From the NCBI RefSeq assembly GCF_037102585.1, contig NW_027043829.1, positions 2,480,001-2,544,000 of the forward strand: a stretch of DNA of 64,000 nucleotides, given 5' to 3'. Shown piece by piece: positions 1 to 9,998 of the stretch. How positions within the stretch are numbered: position 1 is the stretch's first letter; the number at the start of each line of letters is the position of its first letter. The position numbers and the translations under genes are program-made. This stretch comes from Saccharomycopsis crataegensis. Lineage: Eukaryota > Ascomycota > Saccharomycetes > Ascoideales > Saccharomycopsidaceae. The notes under the pieces were generated by a model, which worked only from the letters and a program-made list of their open reading frames with translations, was not told the DNA's origin and did no database searches.

Positions 1-444
1 TGATTTCTACTTGTCATGTCCAATCTCTATGAGCAAATTATCATAATATTGTATGCTATACTCCTGATGAATTTTTAAATTAATTTTCACCATATAAAAA
101 ATAATCTTCTCAGTTGATTAAAGTGACTAGTTTGGAAGTGACAACCATGTTGGATGATTTCCGAGACGGAAGCGTGATATTCCAGTCAGGCCATACCCAC
201 CCACCCATCGTGCTGGATGTTGTTGTTGTTGTTGTTGTTGTTTGATTTGCTCTGCTTTGCGCGCGCCGGAAAAATCAGTCATGTCGCGTGGTGTTTTTGG
301 GGTAAGGTTGACGCGTATATTTTTTCCTCCTCCCAAATATTATACCGAATATATATATATTTATATATAACTAGCCAGTTCATTGTGGGTGCTGGATATG
401 GGCCAGTACTACTTATGTGGTGCTTCCTTAATGGGCAGACAGAC

Positions 445-475
<31 letters not shown>

Positions 476-701
476 TATAGTAGCGATCTGGAAGAAGGAG
501 GAAAAAAGAAGAAGAAAAAAAAAAAAAGTGACATCAAAAGTGCGAAAGTGGTGTTGTGCGTGTGGGTGCAGCAGATTGCATAGGGCAAATAGCAGTTTTG
601 GTAGTGGCTGATACTCTTTTGTTTCGTTGTTTATTATTAACAGTGGATGATTCTCACCCACACACACGGTTGGCGATCAACGGACTATCTCGACTCAACT
701 T

Positions 702-733
<32 letters not shown>

Positions 734-1565
734 CTCAGCTTTTGGCGTAAGTGGAATAGTAAGTGACACTCTGCAATGTATATATATAAATACATATATG
801 ATGATTAACAATCCATGGACACCGTATATTTGTTGGATAATAGCATTACTGGGAATAACTAGTATCTACGGGAGATGTAGGCGGAGATCAATCATTAAAA
901 GAATCTCAATTATGGTAAATCACAACAATTACAGCCTTACCTCCTGTATTGAGTGAAAAAAAAAAAATAATAATCAGCAGTTTCCATAATTCTGGGTCAA
1001 CTTTCCAATTAGGACAACAGGAAGATAGAACTTTAATTGGAAAACTGATGATAATAAAAGATTGGTCAATTGGGTGGTATATATTTTTTTTCTTCATATA
1101 TGGCTACAGTGTATGTAACTACAGTACACTCCAGCTACAATATATTGTCTATCTATCTATCTATCTATCTATCTATACTAATAATATATATAACTACCAC
1201 AACAATCACATCCCAGAATATCGCCAACTTGCCGCAATGAAAAAAACGTTCCCACCGCCGATCAACAAAGATGAAAATTTTCTGAGACAAAGCAAAAATC
1301 CCCGCCACCAAAAACAATGCAAAAAAAGCTTTTCCGAGGGCACAATGCCAGCACCACTCACCCTCGGCAGCCCCCCAGCCCAGGCGTGTTGCTGCACCTG
1401 AAACTAGCAATCCGACCAACCTTCCCCCAAGTTTTTTTTTTTTTTTTCCTTGTCTTCTCCCTTGTCTTTTACATATATATATATATATATTTATAACTCC
1501 TCCTCAATTCCCCCAAACACCTCCCACCCCAATTGCTATTCCTAAGTCATTCTTAACATTCAACA
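1..1565. other. Intergenic region with microsatellites, no gene seen
   Basis: No open frame here looks like a gene. Visible are (GTT)n at about 219-241, (CAGA)n at 436-474, (TG)n at 701-733 and (CTAT)n at 1148-1176, plus poly-T and (AT)n near 1433-1490. The GC-richer stretch at about 1230-1420 probably belongs to the promoter of the membrane-protein gene starting at 1566. Confidence 0.6.
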
Positions 1566-4178
1566 ATGGCTAACAGTACCCAGCAAACGGGGTCTTCAAC
1601 CTCGGCGTTCGTGTCGACATTGATTCCTAACCTCATCATCTTTGCTGTCTTTGTCTCCCTCTTTATTGCGCTTAAAAACAAGCAAACAAGAGTTTACACT
1701 CCTCGTACCACCGTCCCTACCGTTCCTAAAGAATGTCAACCTGACCCTTCTCCAAGCGGTGCTTTCGCATGGGTCAACCACTTGCTCAACAAGTCCCAAT
1801 CGTGGATGATCCAACAAGCAGGGATTGATGGCTATTTTTTCCTCCGTTTCCTCTTCTTCTTTGCTACCGTGTGCTTCTTTGGCGCTTGCTTGATTTTGCC
1901 AATTCTTTTGCCAGTCAACGCCACCAATGGTAAACCAGACTCTAAAGGGTTCGATATCATCTCATTTTCCAACGTTGAAAACAAAAACCGTTTCTACGCT
2001 CACGTTTTCTGTTCTTGGATCTTCTTTGGGTTGATTGTTTATGGTATCTACCGTGAATTGTACTACTACATTTCTTTTAGACACGCTTATCAAACCAGTC
2101 CTTACATTGACTCTTTGACTTCTACCAGAACTTTGTTGCTCACTTCTCTTCCAAAAGACCTTGACGACAATGAAACCGAAATCAAGGCTTTATTCCCAGC
2201 CGCCACCAGCGTCACGTTTGCCAGAGATTACAAGGATTTGACCAAAGATGTTAAAGAAAGAACCAAATTGTCCAACAAGTACGAAGCCGCCCTTAACAAG
2301 GTGATCAACAAATCCGTTGGTATCAACATGAAGTTGATCAAGAAAAACAAGGAGTTGCCAGAAAAGACTAACGAAGTCGAATCTTACATCCCAGAAAAGA
2401 AACAACCACACCACAAGTTGAAGCCATTCATTGGGGAAAAAGTCAACACCATCGAATACGCCGCCGAAAAATTGCCGGAACTCAATGAAAAAATTAAGAC
2501 CCAACAAGATGAATACCTCCACGCTAAGTCCATTGGCTCAGTTTTCTTGGAATTCCCAAGTCAATTAGAATTACAACGCGCTTTGCAAGCTGTTGAATAT
2601 TACAAGCCTTTCAGAAAGAGTGGTACCCAAGCCGTCAGCAATGCTACTCCTGATGACATTATCTGGGATAACTTGGGTAACTCGTATTACGTCCGTTTGG
2701 GTAAGAAAGCTATTGCCGTTACCGTTCTTACTCTTATGATCATCTTCTGGGCCATTCCTGTTGCCGTGGTTGGTTGTATTTCTAACATCAATTACCTTAC
2801 TGAAAAAGTCCATTTCTTGCGTTTCATTAACAACATGCCTCATGTTCTTATGGGTATCATCACCGGTCTTTTGCCAGTCGTTGCTTTGGCTATCCTTATG
2901 TCCCTTATCCCACCATTCATCAAGGCTATGGGTAAGGTTTCTGGTCTCGTTACTTACCAACAAATCGATTTGTGGTGTCAAGATTGGTACTATGCTTTCC
3001 AAGTTATTCAAGTGTTTTTGGTCACCACCTGTGCTTCTGCCGCCACTTCTGTCGTCCCAGCAATCATTAACGACCCAAGTTCTGCCATGTTTTTGCTTGC
3101 CCAAAACTTGCCAAAGGCCTCTAACTTTTACATTTGTTTTATCCTTCTTCAAGGGTTGGCCATTCCAAGTGGTGCGCTCTTGCAAATTGTCACCTTGATT
3201 TTGTCCAAGATCCTTGGTAGAGTCCTCGATAACACCCCACGTAAGAAGTGGAGCCGTTTCAACAGTTTGTCTCAACCTTCTTTGGGGGTCCTTTACCCAG
3301 TGTATTCTTTGATTGGGGTTATTACTGTTTGTTATGCCATTATCTCTCCAATCATTATTGCTTTTGCTGTGGTGGCCTTTGCTCTCGTTTATTTCGCTTA
3401 CCTTTACAACTTGGTCTACGTCATGGGTCACGCTATGGACTCTCGTGGCCGTAACTTCCCAAAAGCCATGTTCCAAATCTTTGTCGCCCTTTACTTGGCA
3501 GAAATTTGTCTTGTTGGGTTGTTCGTCATGGCTAAAGCTTGGGGTCCAATGGCTCTTGAAATTGTCATGCTTGTTGCTACCATGGCTGCTCATTTGTACC
3601 TTAAATGGAGATTCATTCCTCTTTACGATGTCGTTCCAATCAGTGCGGTTTATGACGCTGCTGGTAGTGAAAACTACCACTACCCAATTGACGACCAAGG
3701 TAAGAAAGAAATTGCCGCCACTGGTAAGTCATTCTGGGATGGTACTACCAGTCCTGCTGATGCTGAAACCGTGGCCTCTTCTGGTAAAGCTGATGCTAGT
3801 GTCCACAAGCCTCAACCAACCTTTGTTGGTGGTGAAGACAATGGTGAATCTGGGCATTCTGTCTCGATGGCTGCGTTGTCTCATTTCTTTAAACCAGCTG
3901 AAAACTTGAACTTCCAAAAAACCAGATCTCACATGCCAGCTTTCCTCAATGAAACCGTTGAATATACTCCAGAACAAGTGGTTCCTTACTTGCACCCATC
4001 GGTTGTTTCTGAAGAACCAAATTTCTGGATTGGTAGAGATGAATTGGGGTTGAGTGCCACTTTGATTGGTAAGAGTAATGGTTTGCTTGTCAGTGATGAA
4101 AACACCGAGTTCAATGAAAAGGGTAAACCAGAATACACTGGTCCTCCACCAGGATACGAAGAAGCTGTTAAGGCTTAA
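1566..4178 (+). CDS. PHM7: PHM7/RSN1-type calcium-permeable stress-gated channel family protein (DUF221, TMEM63/CSC1)
   Basis: An 870-residue multi-pass membrane protein of the CSC1/TMEM63/OSCA family, whose members are osmo- or mechanosensitive cation channels or related proteins at the plasma membrane or ER. The N-terminus has a first membrane segment (about residues 20-40), then a cysteine-poor loop, and membrane segments around residue 90-115 ending at a VNATNG motif. A long charged cytosolic region (about 200-370) precedes the conserved pore block beginning near residue 385 (motifs FWAIPVAVVG, FLRFINNMP, LPKASNFY). The acidic, proline-rich tail ends in PPPGYEEAVKA. The ATG has a good yeast context (CAACAATGG). 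My recollection of S. cerevisiae Phm7 matches these motifs and the tail, but RSN1, CSC1 and PHM7 are paralogues, so the exact orthologue is less sure than the family. Confidence 0.88.
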   Translation: MANSTQQTGSSTSAFVSTLIPNLIIFAVFVSLFIALKNKQTRVYTPRTTVPTVPKECQPDPSPSGAFAWVNHLLNKSQSWMIQQAGIDGYFFLRFLFFFATVCFFGACLILPILLPVNATNGKPDSKGFDIISFSNVENKNRFYAHVFCSWIFFGLIVYGIYRELYYYISFRHAYQTSPYIDSLTSTRTLLLTSLPKDLDDNETEIKALFPAATSVTFARDYKDLTKDVKERTKLSNKYEAALNKVINKSVGINMKLIKKNKELPEKTNEVESYIPEKKQPHHKLKPFIGEKVNTIEYAAEKLPELNEKIKTQQDEYLHAKSIGSVFLEFPSQLELQRALQAVEYYKPFRKSGTQAVSNATPDDIIWDNLGNSYYVRLGKKAIAVTVLTLMIIFWAIPVAVVGCISNINYLTEKVHFLRFINNMPHVLMGIITGLLPVVALAILMSLIPPFIKAMGKVSGLVTYQQIDLWCQDWYYAFQVIQVFLVTTCASAATSVVPAIINDPSSAMFLLAQNLPKASNFYICFILLQGLAIPSGALLQIVTLILSKILGRVLDNTPRKKWSRFNSLSQPSLGVLYPVYSLIGVITVCYAIISPIIIAFAVVAFALVYFAYLYNLVYVMGHAMDSRGRNFPKAMFQIFVALYLAEICLVGLFVMAKAWGPMALEIVMLVATMAAHLYLKWRFIPLYDVVPISAVYDAAGSENYHYPIDDQGKKEIAATGKSFWDGTTSPADAETVASSGKADASVHKPQPTFVGGEDNGESGHSVSMAALSHFFKPAENLNFQKTRSHMPAFLNETVEYTPEQVVPYLHPSVVSEEPNFWIGRDELGLSATLIGKSNGLLVSDENTEFNEKGKPEYTGPPPGYEEAVKA

Positions 4179-4971
4179 AGACAATGATGTTTTATTAGAG
4201 AGTTTCCCAAATGTTTTCCTTTTACTTCTTTCATATTAATTTTTAATGTTTTTTGATGTTTTTTGATGTTTTTTTTTTTTTTTTTTTTTTTCAATCGTTT
4301 AGTATAACACTCTATGAAGAATTTTTTGAAAGGTGGTTGTGAATTTTCATACTTTTTATATATAATTTTGGAATTTTTCCTTTTCTACTTGTCCTGATTT
4401 TGCCTGATTTTGCCTTAATATTAATGTTCAAATATTACAAAGTGGTTTTGATGTAAATAAAATAAAATGTCAAATAGATAAGAAATGTGTGTTTTTTTTT
4501 CGTTTTTTTTTTTTTTCTTTGTTTCTTTGGGAAGTCAAGTAAGTTCTTCGGAAAAAGGTATAAAATAATACGAATGAAAAACAAACAAAACAAAAACGTC
4601 AAATTTTGCGAAATCTTGTGAGAAATGGGAAATGTGTGAGGAATTGTTGGTTATTCTTTCCTTGTCTTTTCTTCTTTTGATGTTTGAAATAATCTTTTGA
4701 TGGTTGAGATAATCCACTAATTCTATTCTAATCTATTCTATTCTATTTTTTTTTTTTTTGTTTTTTACGCTTCATTTATATTACCATAATTATTTAAATT
4801 TATTGGTTGTTGTGAATTCGTTGGTATATATTATTTAGATAGATTCATTTATTACCATACCATTACATTACATTTGTGCGTTCGTTGCTATCTATCTATC
4901 TATCTATACCTTCATTCATTCATTCATTCATTCATTCTTTTATTGTCATTTATCACCCACACCACTGCAAG
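4179..4971. other. Intergenic region, poly-T tracts and tetranucleotide repeats
   Basis: No gene is supported. Poly-T tracts lie at about 4270-4290, 4492-4516 and 4747-4760. Immediately before the next gene are (CTAT)n at about 4890-4908 and (ATTC)n at about 4913-4937, which would be in the 5' untranslated region. Confidence 0.6.
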
Positions 4972-6849
4972 ATGAGATGGTGTTTTCCCACTGTGGTGAT
5001 GTCCACGATGGTGATGTTGACAATGACAATGGAGGAAGAAGGGGAGCCCATTGATGATGTGATGATGGTGAAGGATGGGGCACCAAAGAGTGTTTCATGG
5101 AGGATCGAGGGAGTGCAAACCCTTGGACCACCACAGGATAAAGATAAAGATAAGCAGAGACAATCGGTTAGGAAAGATATATATCGTGAGGAAGTGGGGG
5201 GACAATTCTTTGGAAAACAGGTATATTATAATGATGATGATGAGCGAGTAGAACCCTTCTGGAAAGAGGCACAGGCATATCATGATAATGATGGAGGACA
5301 GATATTTCATGATCTTGATAATGTGTCACCAGAAGAAGAAGAAGAAGAAGAAGAAGAAGAAGAAAATGTGTTTTCTACTAGTACTTCATCACTTATGGAT
5401 TTAATTTTCGGAGATCTCGTCAATGGTCCTAATGAACGAAACCATATTACAAAGATGATGGCGGATAACAAGGTGAAAGTGGCAGAGAAGGGGATTTTCC
5501 AAGTTTTACAAGATGAAAAAGATGAAAATAGAAATCACAATAATCAAAAGTATTATAACCCCCACGCCATTAAAACCAAAGCAATGCGTCGCTTCATTAC
5601 CCAACAAGCGGTAACTCATCGGATGTCCCAATCAAACCTCAAATTGCCAAATAAGGACGATACCACCGACCTTGCCACCGGGATGGCCTGGTTCGGAGGA
5701 CTCAATACTTTTGCCAATACTATTCCTAGAGAATGTTTCAACGATGCTAATGTTGACACTTATCAATTTGACGTGGCGATCGTGGGGGCCGGGTTCGATA
5801 CTGCGACATCGTATAAACCAGGAGCAAGGTTTGGTCCAAGAGCCATTAGGTTGGCGAGTTCTCGATTGGGCGGGGGTGTTTTACCAGTGCGGGGATATTT
5901 GAATCGTTATTTTGGAGGAGGAGGAGATAACAATAACAATAATAATGATGATGATGATGATGATCTCTTCATGCCGATGTTGGACGTTTATCGGTATTTG
6001 AACATTATTGATTGCGGAGATGTGCCGATGACCCCGTTTGATAATCGAATTGCTTTGGATCAATTGTATAGGGGACAACGATTGGTTCATAAGTATTCGG
6101 TGCCGAAAAATGATACTGGTGTCATTACCTCAAATATTGGTTCTTCAAATACCACTACTAGCCGACCAAAGGTCATTACCCTTGGAGGAGATCATACCAT
6201 TAGTTTGATGACGATCAAGGCGGCATATGAGGTATGGGGCCCAGTGACGGTGATCCATTTCGATAGCCATCTTGATAGTTGGGACCCTCTGGTGATTGGG
6301 GGAGGGTATTCGGATTACATGGCGATCAACCACGGGACGTTCCTTCATTTTGCGGCAGAAAAGGGGTATATCAACAATAATTCGATCCATGTGGGGATCA
6401 GAGCACCATTGATTGATAGTGATCATGATCTTGACCATGATAGAGATTGTGGGTTCGAAGTGGTGTACGCTAGAGAAATCGACCACGTAGGGATCAAAGG
6501 GATTATCGATCGGGTGAAGCAGCGATTATACAATAAAGGCGATGAAAATGAAAATGATAACCTGAACAAATTCGACGATACTCCAATATTTATTAGCTTT
6601 GACATCGATGTGTTAGACCCGGTGTACGCACCAGGAACCGGGACTGAAGAGCCAGGGGGATGGACGATTAGGGAAGTGTTGAATATTGTCGATGGGTTAG
6701 AAGGGATCAATTTGATCGGGGCGGATTTGGTCGAGGTGGCCCCGGCTTATGATACCAGGGCAGAGACTACCGGGTTGAATGCTGCCCAGATTGTTGATTC
6801 GTTTTTGGGGTTGATTGCTGCTTACAAGTGGAGGAGGAGGAGTGGATGA
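4972..6849 (+). CDS. Agmatinase/guanidinobutyrase-type ureohydrolase with long acidic N-terminal extension
   Basis: A 625-residue arginase-superfamily enzyme, which hydrolyses a guanidino group to urea and an amine. The fungal agmatinase-like group includes K. lactis guanidinobutyrase (GBU1), the likeliest equivalent. Manganese ligands are all visible: His408 in GGDH, Asp431/His433/Asp435 in FDSHLDSW, and Asp544/Asp546 in SFDIDVLDP, followed by the APGTGTEEPGG loop. The catalytic fold begins near residue 240 (MAWFGGLNTF). The preceding roughly 235 residues are longer than usual and low in complexity, with a poly-Glu run at 121-131. A second Asn/Asp insert lies at about 320-331. The first in-frame ATG is at 4972, and the residues after it are mildly hydrophobic, so a signal peptide is possible. 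Substrate cannot be read from sequence. Confidence 0.85.
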   Translation: MRWCFPTVVMSTMVMLTMTMEEEGEPIDDVMMVKDGAPKSVSWRIEGVQTLGPPQDKDKDKQRQSVRKDIYREEVGGQFFGKQVYYNDDDERVEPFWKEAQAYHDNDGGQIFHDLDNVSPEEEEEEEEEEENVFSTSTSSLMDLIFGDLVNGPNERNHITKMMADNKVKVAEKGIFQVLQDEKDENRNHNNQKYYNPHAIKTKAMRRFITQQAVTHRMSQSNLKLPNKDDTTDLATGMAWFGGLNTFANTIPRECFNDANVDTYQFDVAIVGAGFDTATSYKPGARFGPRAIRLASSRLGGGVLPVRGYLNRYFGGGGDNNNNNNDDDDDDLFMPMLDVYRYLNIIDCGDVPMTPFDNRIALDQLYRGQRLVHKYSVPKNDTGVITSNIGSSNTTTSRPKVITLGGDHTISLMTIKAAYEVWGPVTVIHFDSHLDSWDPLVIGGGYSDYMAINHGTFLHFAAEKGYINNNSIHVGIRAPLIDSDHDLDHDRDCGFEVVYAREIDHVGIKGIIDRVKQRLYNKGDENENDNLNKFDDTPIFISFDIDVLDPVYAPGTGTEEPGGWTIREVLNIVDGLEGINLIGADLVEVAPAYDTRAETTGLNAAQIVDSFLGLIAAYKWRRRSG

Positions 6850-7215
6850 TGGTTATTTTTGGGGGATTATCTTTATACTAGTGGACTTTCTATGTAATGA
6901 ATAATAGTGGACTTTAAATATAATGCATAATATAGATAATATAGGTAATTTAGATAATATAGATAATGTAGGTAATATAGATAATATAGATAATATAGAT
7001 AATATAGATAATATAGATAATATAGATAATATAGATAATATAGATAATATAGATGATAATAGATAATAATAATTGTGATAATGTCATCATGGGGTTCGTA
7101 ACCGCAGTGCAAATAAAAAAAAAAAAATCCAAAATCCAAAATTCCGTAAAATCGTTTTCCTTCCTTCGCCTGGAAGAAGAAGAAGAAGAAGAAAGAACAA
7201 CAACCATCAGTGAAA
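6850..7215. repeat. 9-bp tandem repeat, (GATAATATA)n, with flanks
   Basis: Between the ureohydrolase and the RCR-like gene there is an imperfect array of the 9-base unit GATAATATA, roughly 6931-7062, about 14 units with a few substituted copies at the left edge. A (GAA)n run at about 7171-7192 follows in the leader of the next gene. The frames across the array give only Tyr/Leu/Ile repeats and are not genes. Confidence 0.85.
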
Positions 7216-7893
7216 ATGCCGATATTACTGAAAAGGTGTATGTGTGGCCAAAATAATTTTATTGTAAATCTGACCCCACTTTACTAACATTCGTAACCCC
7301 TTTCCACAGACTGTGATATTTATGATGACAATTGTGATAGCTCGGTCCTGGCATGGTTATGGGGTCGGTGGATCTTATTTGTCATCGTGCTAGTGTTTCT
7401 CTTTTTACTCTTTGGGATGACCAGGATTAGAAGGATCAATAAAAGACGAGGCAATTTCGGTCAACAACCCATTAGAGGTACTGCGTGGATGACCCCACCG
7501 TCGTACTTCCAATCACAACGGCAATACAACCAGCCGGTGATGAACACCTCCGGACCGTCTGACGCCACCTACGTGCCTCCATACTCGGAAAACGCCCAGC
7601 CAACGGATGCTGGCTACTTTGATGACCAAGGGATGTTCCATAAGAACCGTCAGTTCGCATCCGATGGCCGGGAAATTGTCGAGGACGATGGAGTTTTACC
7701 AAAACCCGATGGGGCGTATCATCACGCTACAAACTTTGAACAAGATTTCCCAGCGTTCTTTGGCAGTAATAACCGGGCCAATACTACGGAACTTGAGAAT
7801 TTAAGACCTCCTGGACCACCACCACCTGCGGAAGTGGGTACTAGTAGTAGTACCATGGAACGGCCACCACAGAGTCATTCCAAGAACGGTTGA
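7216..7893 (+). CDS. RCR1: RCR1/RCR2-like single-span membrane adaptor (spliced)
   Basis: Join 7216..7237 and 7310..7893, giving 201 residues. Exon 1 is only 22 nt (MPILLKR plus one base). The 72-nt intron has GTATGT at 7238, TACTAAC at 7282-7288 and CACAG ending at 7309; splicing joins T to AC to make Tyr8. The protein has a Cys-containing short lumenal start, a membrane span at about 25-44 (WGRWILFVIVLVFLF), a basic stop-transfer (RIRRINKRR), the family block PIRGTAWMTPPSY with a PPxY motif at 70-73, and a proline-rich tail. S. cerevisiae Rcr1/Rcr2 are ER/vacuolar-endosomal proteins affecting chitin deposition and permease sorting through Rsp5 binding to PY motifs. Which of the two paralogues this corresponds to is not decided. 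Confidence 0.87.
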
Positions 7894-7919
7894 ATATCAT
7901 TGAATATATTTGCCATTTT

Positions 7920-7987
<68 letters not shown>

Positions 7988-8326
7988 GTTTGTGTCATTT
8001 CATTTTGTTACTAATTGTTTTTTTCGATTGTTTATTTATTGGTTTGTATCATTCATCTCTTTTCGGTTGTTTGTGTTTGTCTTTCTGTTTTAATAATTTA
8101 ATTTGTTGCTGTTTATTCCTTGGGGTTGTTTTTATTTTCAACCTTGGGATTTGACATTGATGTATTGTCATTTAACATTTGATAATATAGATAGAATAAA
8201 ACGTGTTAGTTTTTGTGTTTGTTGGAATGTGAACTTGTAATAATAATAAATATCTACTGAGTTACACTCTCTTGTTCATCTACTCAATCTACAAAAAATC
8301 ATTGTCCATCATCCACAATAATTGTT
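7894..8326. repeat. (ATT)n array and 3' flanks between convergent genes
   Basis: A perfect (ATT)n array spans about 7934-7988, just after the RCR-like stop codon, and is followed by T-rich sequence. The convergent genes end at 7893 and 8327, so both 3' ends lie here. No gene seen. Confidence 0.8.
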
Positions 8327-8804
8327 CTATTTGATATCATATTTCTCCTTGATCAAATCCATCACTTGCTTGATGTACGCCGTTGATTCTTCTAGGGAAA
8401 TGAGTCCACTGGCACTGACATAGCTGGGACACTGGAATCTTGTCGATAGGAGTTTCGATAATCTGATGGTGAAATCCAAAGTATCCTCGTTCGAACTGTT
8501 GAGGGTGGTGGTGTAAACTTGGTGGTTTTTCTTGAACTGAAATGGGGTTGGTTGGTTAGTGAAAAAGGGGGAAAGAACAAAAAAAAAGGAAAAAAAAGAA
8601 TAAAATTAGAATACTCACGTCATATACAGAATAAACGTAGGCCCCAAGTGGGGTATTACCTCCAGTCTTGCTAAGAAACACGGTGATGGGGACTTTATTT
8701 CTTGCCAGTGGTGATGGTGGTGTCGAAGGATAAGTGATCGACACTTTTATTGGGTCGCCAAAGAACTGGGGCAGGATTTCTTGGTGAAATGTGGTGGTAG
8801 ACAT
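8327..8804 (-). CDS. POC4: POC4/PBA4-like 20S proteasome assembly chaperone (spliced)
   Basis: Read leftwards: exon 1 is 8804..8619 (62 codons), the intron is 8618..8537 (82 nt; GTGAGT donor, CACTAAC branch, TTTCAG acceptor) and exon 2 is 8536..8327, giving 131 residues. The join yields AYVYSVYD then FKKNHQVYTT. The C-terminal half resembles the PAC4/PSMG4 fold: a helix (LDFTIRLSKLLSTRF) then a strand (CPSYVSASGL) and a C-terminal helix, like the ARRLARKTNKQVFVSYNL region of human PSMG4 as I recall it. Poc4 pairs with Irc25/Poc3 and helps build the alpha ring of the 20S proteasome. The gene structure is well supported. The identity rests on a short, weakly conserved family and is moderate. 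Confidence 0.65.
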
Positions 8805-9021
8805 AACAAATATAATGTGGTAGCAATAATAATAATAATATATATATATATAATAATAATGATAATAATAATAATAATATATTTCACTACCTTGATGATT
8901 TCGGGAAATTTCACCTTTTTTTTTTTTTTTACGGCTGGGGAAAAAACCAAAAAACCAAAACGCAAAATCCAAATCCACCGTTAACTAAAATATAATAAAC
9001 ACAACAACAACAACAATAATC

Positions 9022-9075
<54 letters not shown>
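9022..9075. repeat. (AAT)n array abutting the DFR1 start codon
   Basis: A perfect AAT triplet array of about 18 units runs straight into the ATG at 9076, so that the last unit supplies the A and T of the start region. It would lie in the 5' untranslated region of DFR1. Confidence 0.9.
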
Positions 9076-9079
<4 letters not shown>

Positions 9080-9735
9080 ATGTGTTAAATAAACCATCGG
9101 CTAAACCAGTGGTGATTATCGTGGCCGCCTTGGTGCCCTCGTTGGGTATTGGGAATAAAGGAACCATGCCGTGGAGACTCAGGCGAGAAATGAAGTATTT
9201 CCGTGAAGTCACCAGTGGTAATAATGATGGTTCTTCCAACACCAACGCGGTGATCATGGGGCGCAAGACTTGGGAAAGCATTCCTGAGAAGTTCCGGCCA
9301 TTGCCAGGAAGAAGAAACATGGTATTATCCAGAAGCTACCCCGATGGCGATGTGCAGCACACCAAAAATCCTCACCACCACCAGGCAACAACAACAACAG
9401 CAACAACAACAACGTTGTTCAACAGCGTCGAATCGGCGATCGCCTATTGTGACCAGAGTGTGGATATCAATACGATTTACATCATTGGGGGAGCGGAGAT
9501 ATACAACCAGGCAGTCAATAACCAGAGAGTCCGCCAGATATTGTTAACGGAGATCAACAGTGATCAGCCAGTGGAGATGGACACCTTCTTGGAATTCAAG
9601 TTAGATAATCATGAATGGATCAAGCAGAACCGTCAAAGATTACGCGAGGTGGTGGGACACCACGTAGAATTGCCCCAGGAGGAGATATTGGAGAACGGGT
9701 TCAGGTATAACTTTACGTTATGGGAGAGGAAATGA
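9076..9735 (+). CDS. DFR1: Dihydrofolate reductase
   Basis: A 219-residue DHFR, reducing dihydrofolate to tetrahydrofolate with NADPH for thymidylate, purine and methionine synthesis. The family signature is plain: VAALVPSLGIGNKGTMPWRLRREMKYF, where the motif MPWRLRREM carries the catalytic acid Glu38, then VIMGRKTWESIP (residues 58-70) with the NADPH-binding GRKTWE, LPGRRNMVLSR, and YIIGGAEIYNQA near the C-terminus. Length is close to the fungal norm (about 190-215). A low-complexity His/Gln/Thr insert at about residues 96-113 comes from a CAA/CAC-rich stretch. The start is the first ATG after the AAT array. Confidence 0.97.
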
Positions 9736-9879
9736 CAATAAATAAATAAATAAATAACTAACCAATTGAATAACTAATTGAATTGAATGATAATAAATGA
9801 TGATGATTCCATTTGATGTAATAATTTGTAGGAACCCATGTTTTTTCATGTCACCGGTCGCCCGGCAGAAGCATTTTAT

Positions 9880-9890
9880 CTTATCTTATC
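9880..9890 (-). promoter_or_regulatory. Overlapping GATAAG motifs upstream of DAL3
   Basis: The bottom strand reads GATAAGATAAG, two overlapping GATA-factor sites, about 110 bp before the DAL3 ATG. Known: S. cerevisiae DAL genes respond to Gln3/Gat1 through GATAAG elements (nitrogen catabolite repression). Inferred: the same control here. Confidence 0.5.
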
Positions 9891-9949
9891 ATATCATATC
9901 TTCTTCTTTCTTCTTTATTGTTCTTTCTTTCTTCTTCTTATTAGTATTC

Positions 9950-9980
9950 TTCTTCTTCTTCTTCTTCTTCTTCTTCTTCC
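9950..9980. repeat. (TTC)n pyrimidine tract upstream of DAL3
   Basis: A TTC triplet array of about ten units inside a longer pyrimidine-rich stretch (about 9900-9980), ending 18 bp before the DAL3 ATG. Confidence 0.85.
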
Positions 9981-9998
9981 ACCATCAGTATTATAATA

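Noticed and set aside
949-1401. 150-codon frame upstream of the PHM7-like gene
   Set aside because: Starts at a non-ATG codon, crosses a tetranucleotide array, and has no protein-like pattern.
2571-3698. 375-codon bottom-strand frame inside the PHM7-like gene
   Set aside because: It is the antisense of a conserved channel gene with biased codon use; such shadows are common and its composition is not protein-like.
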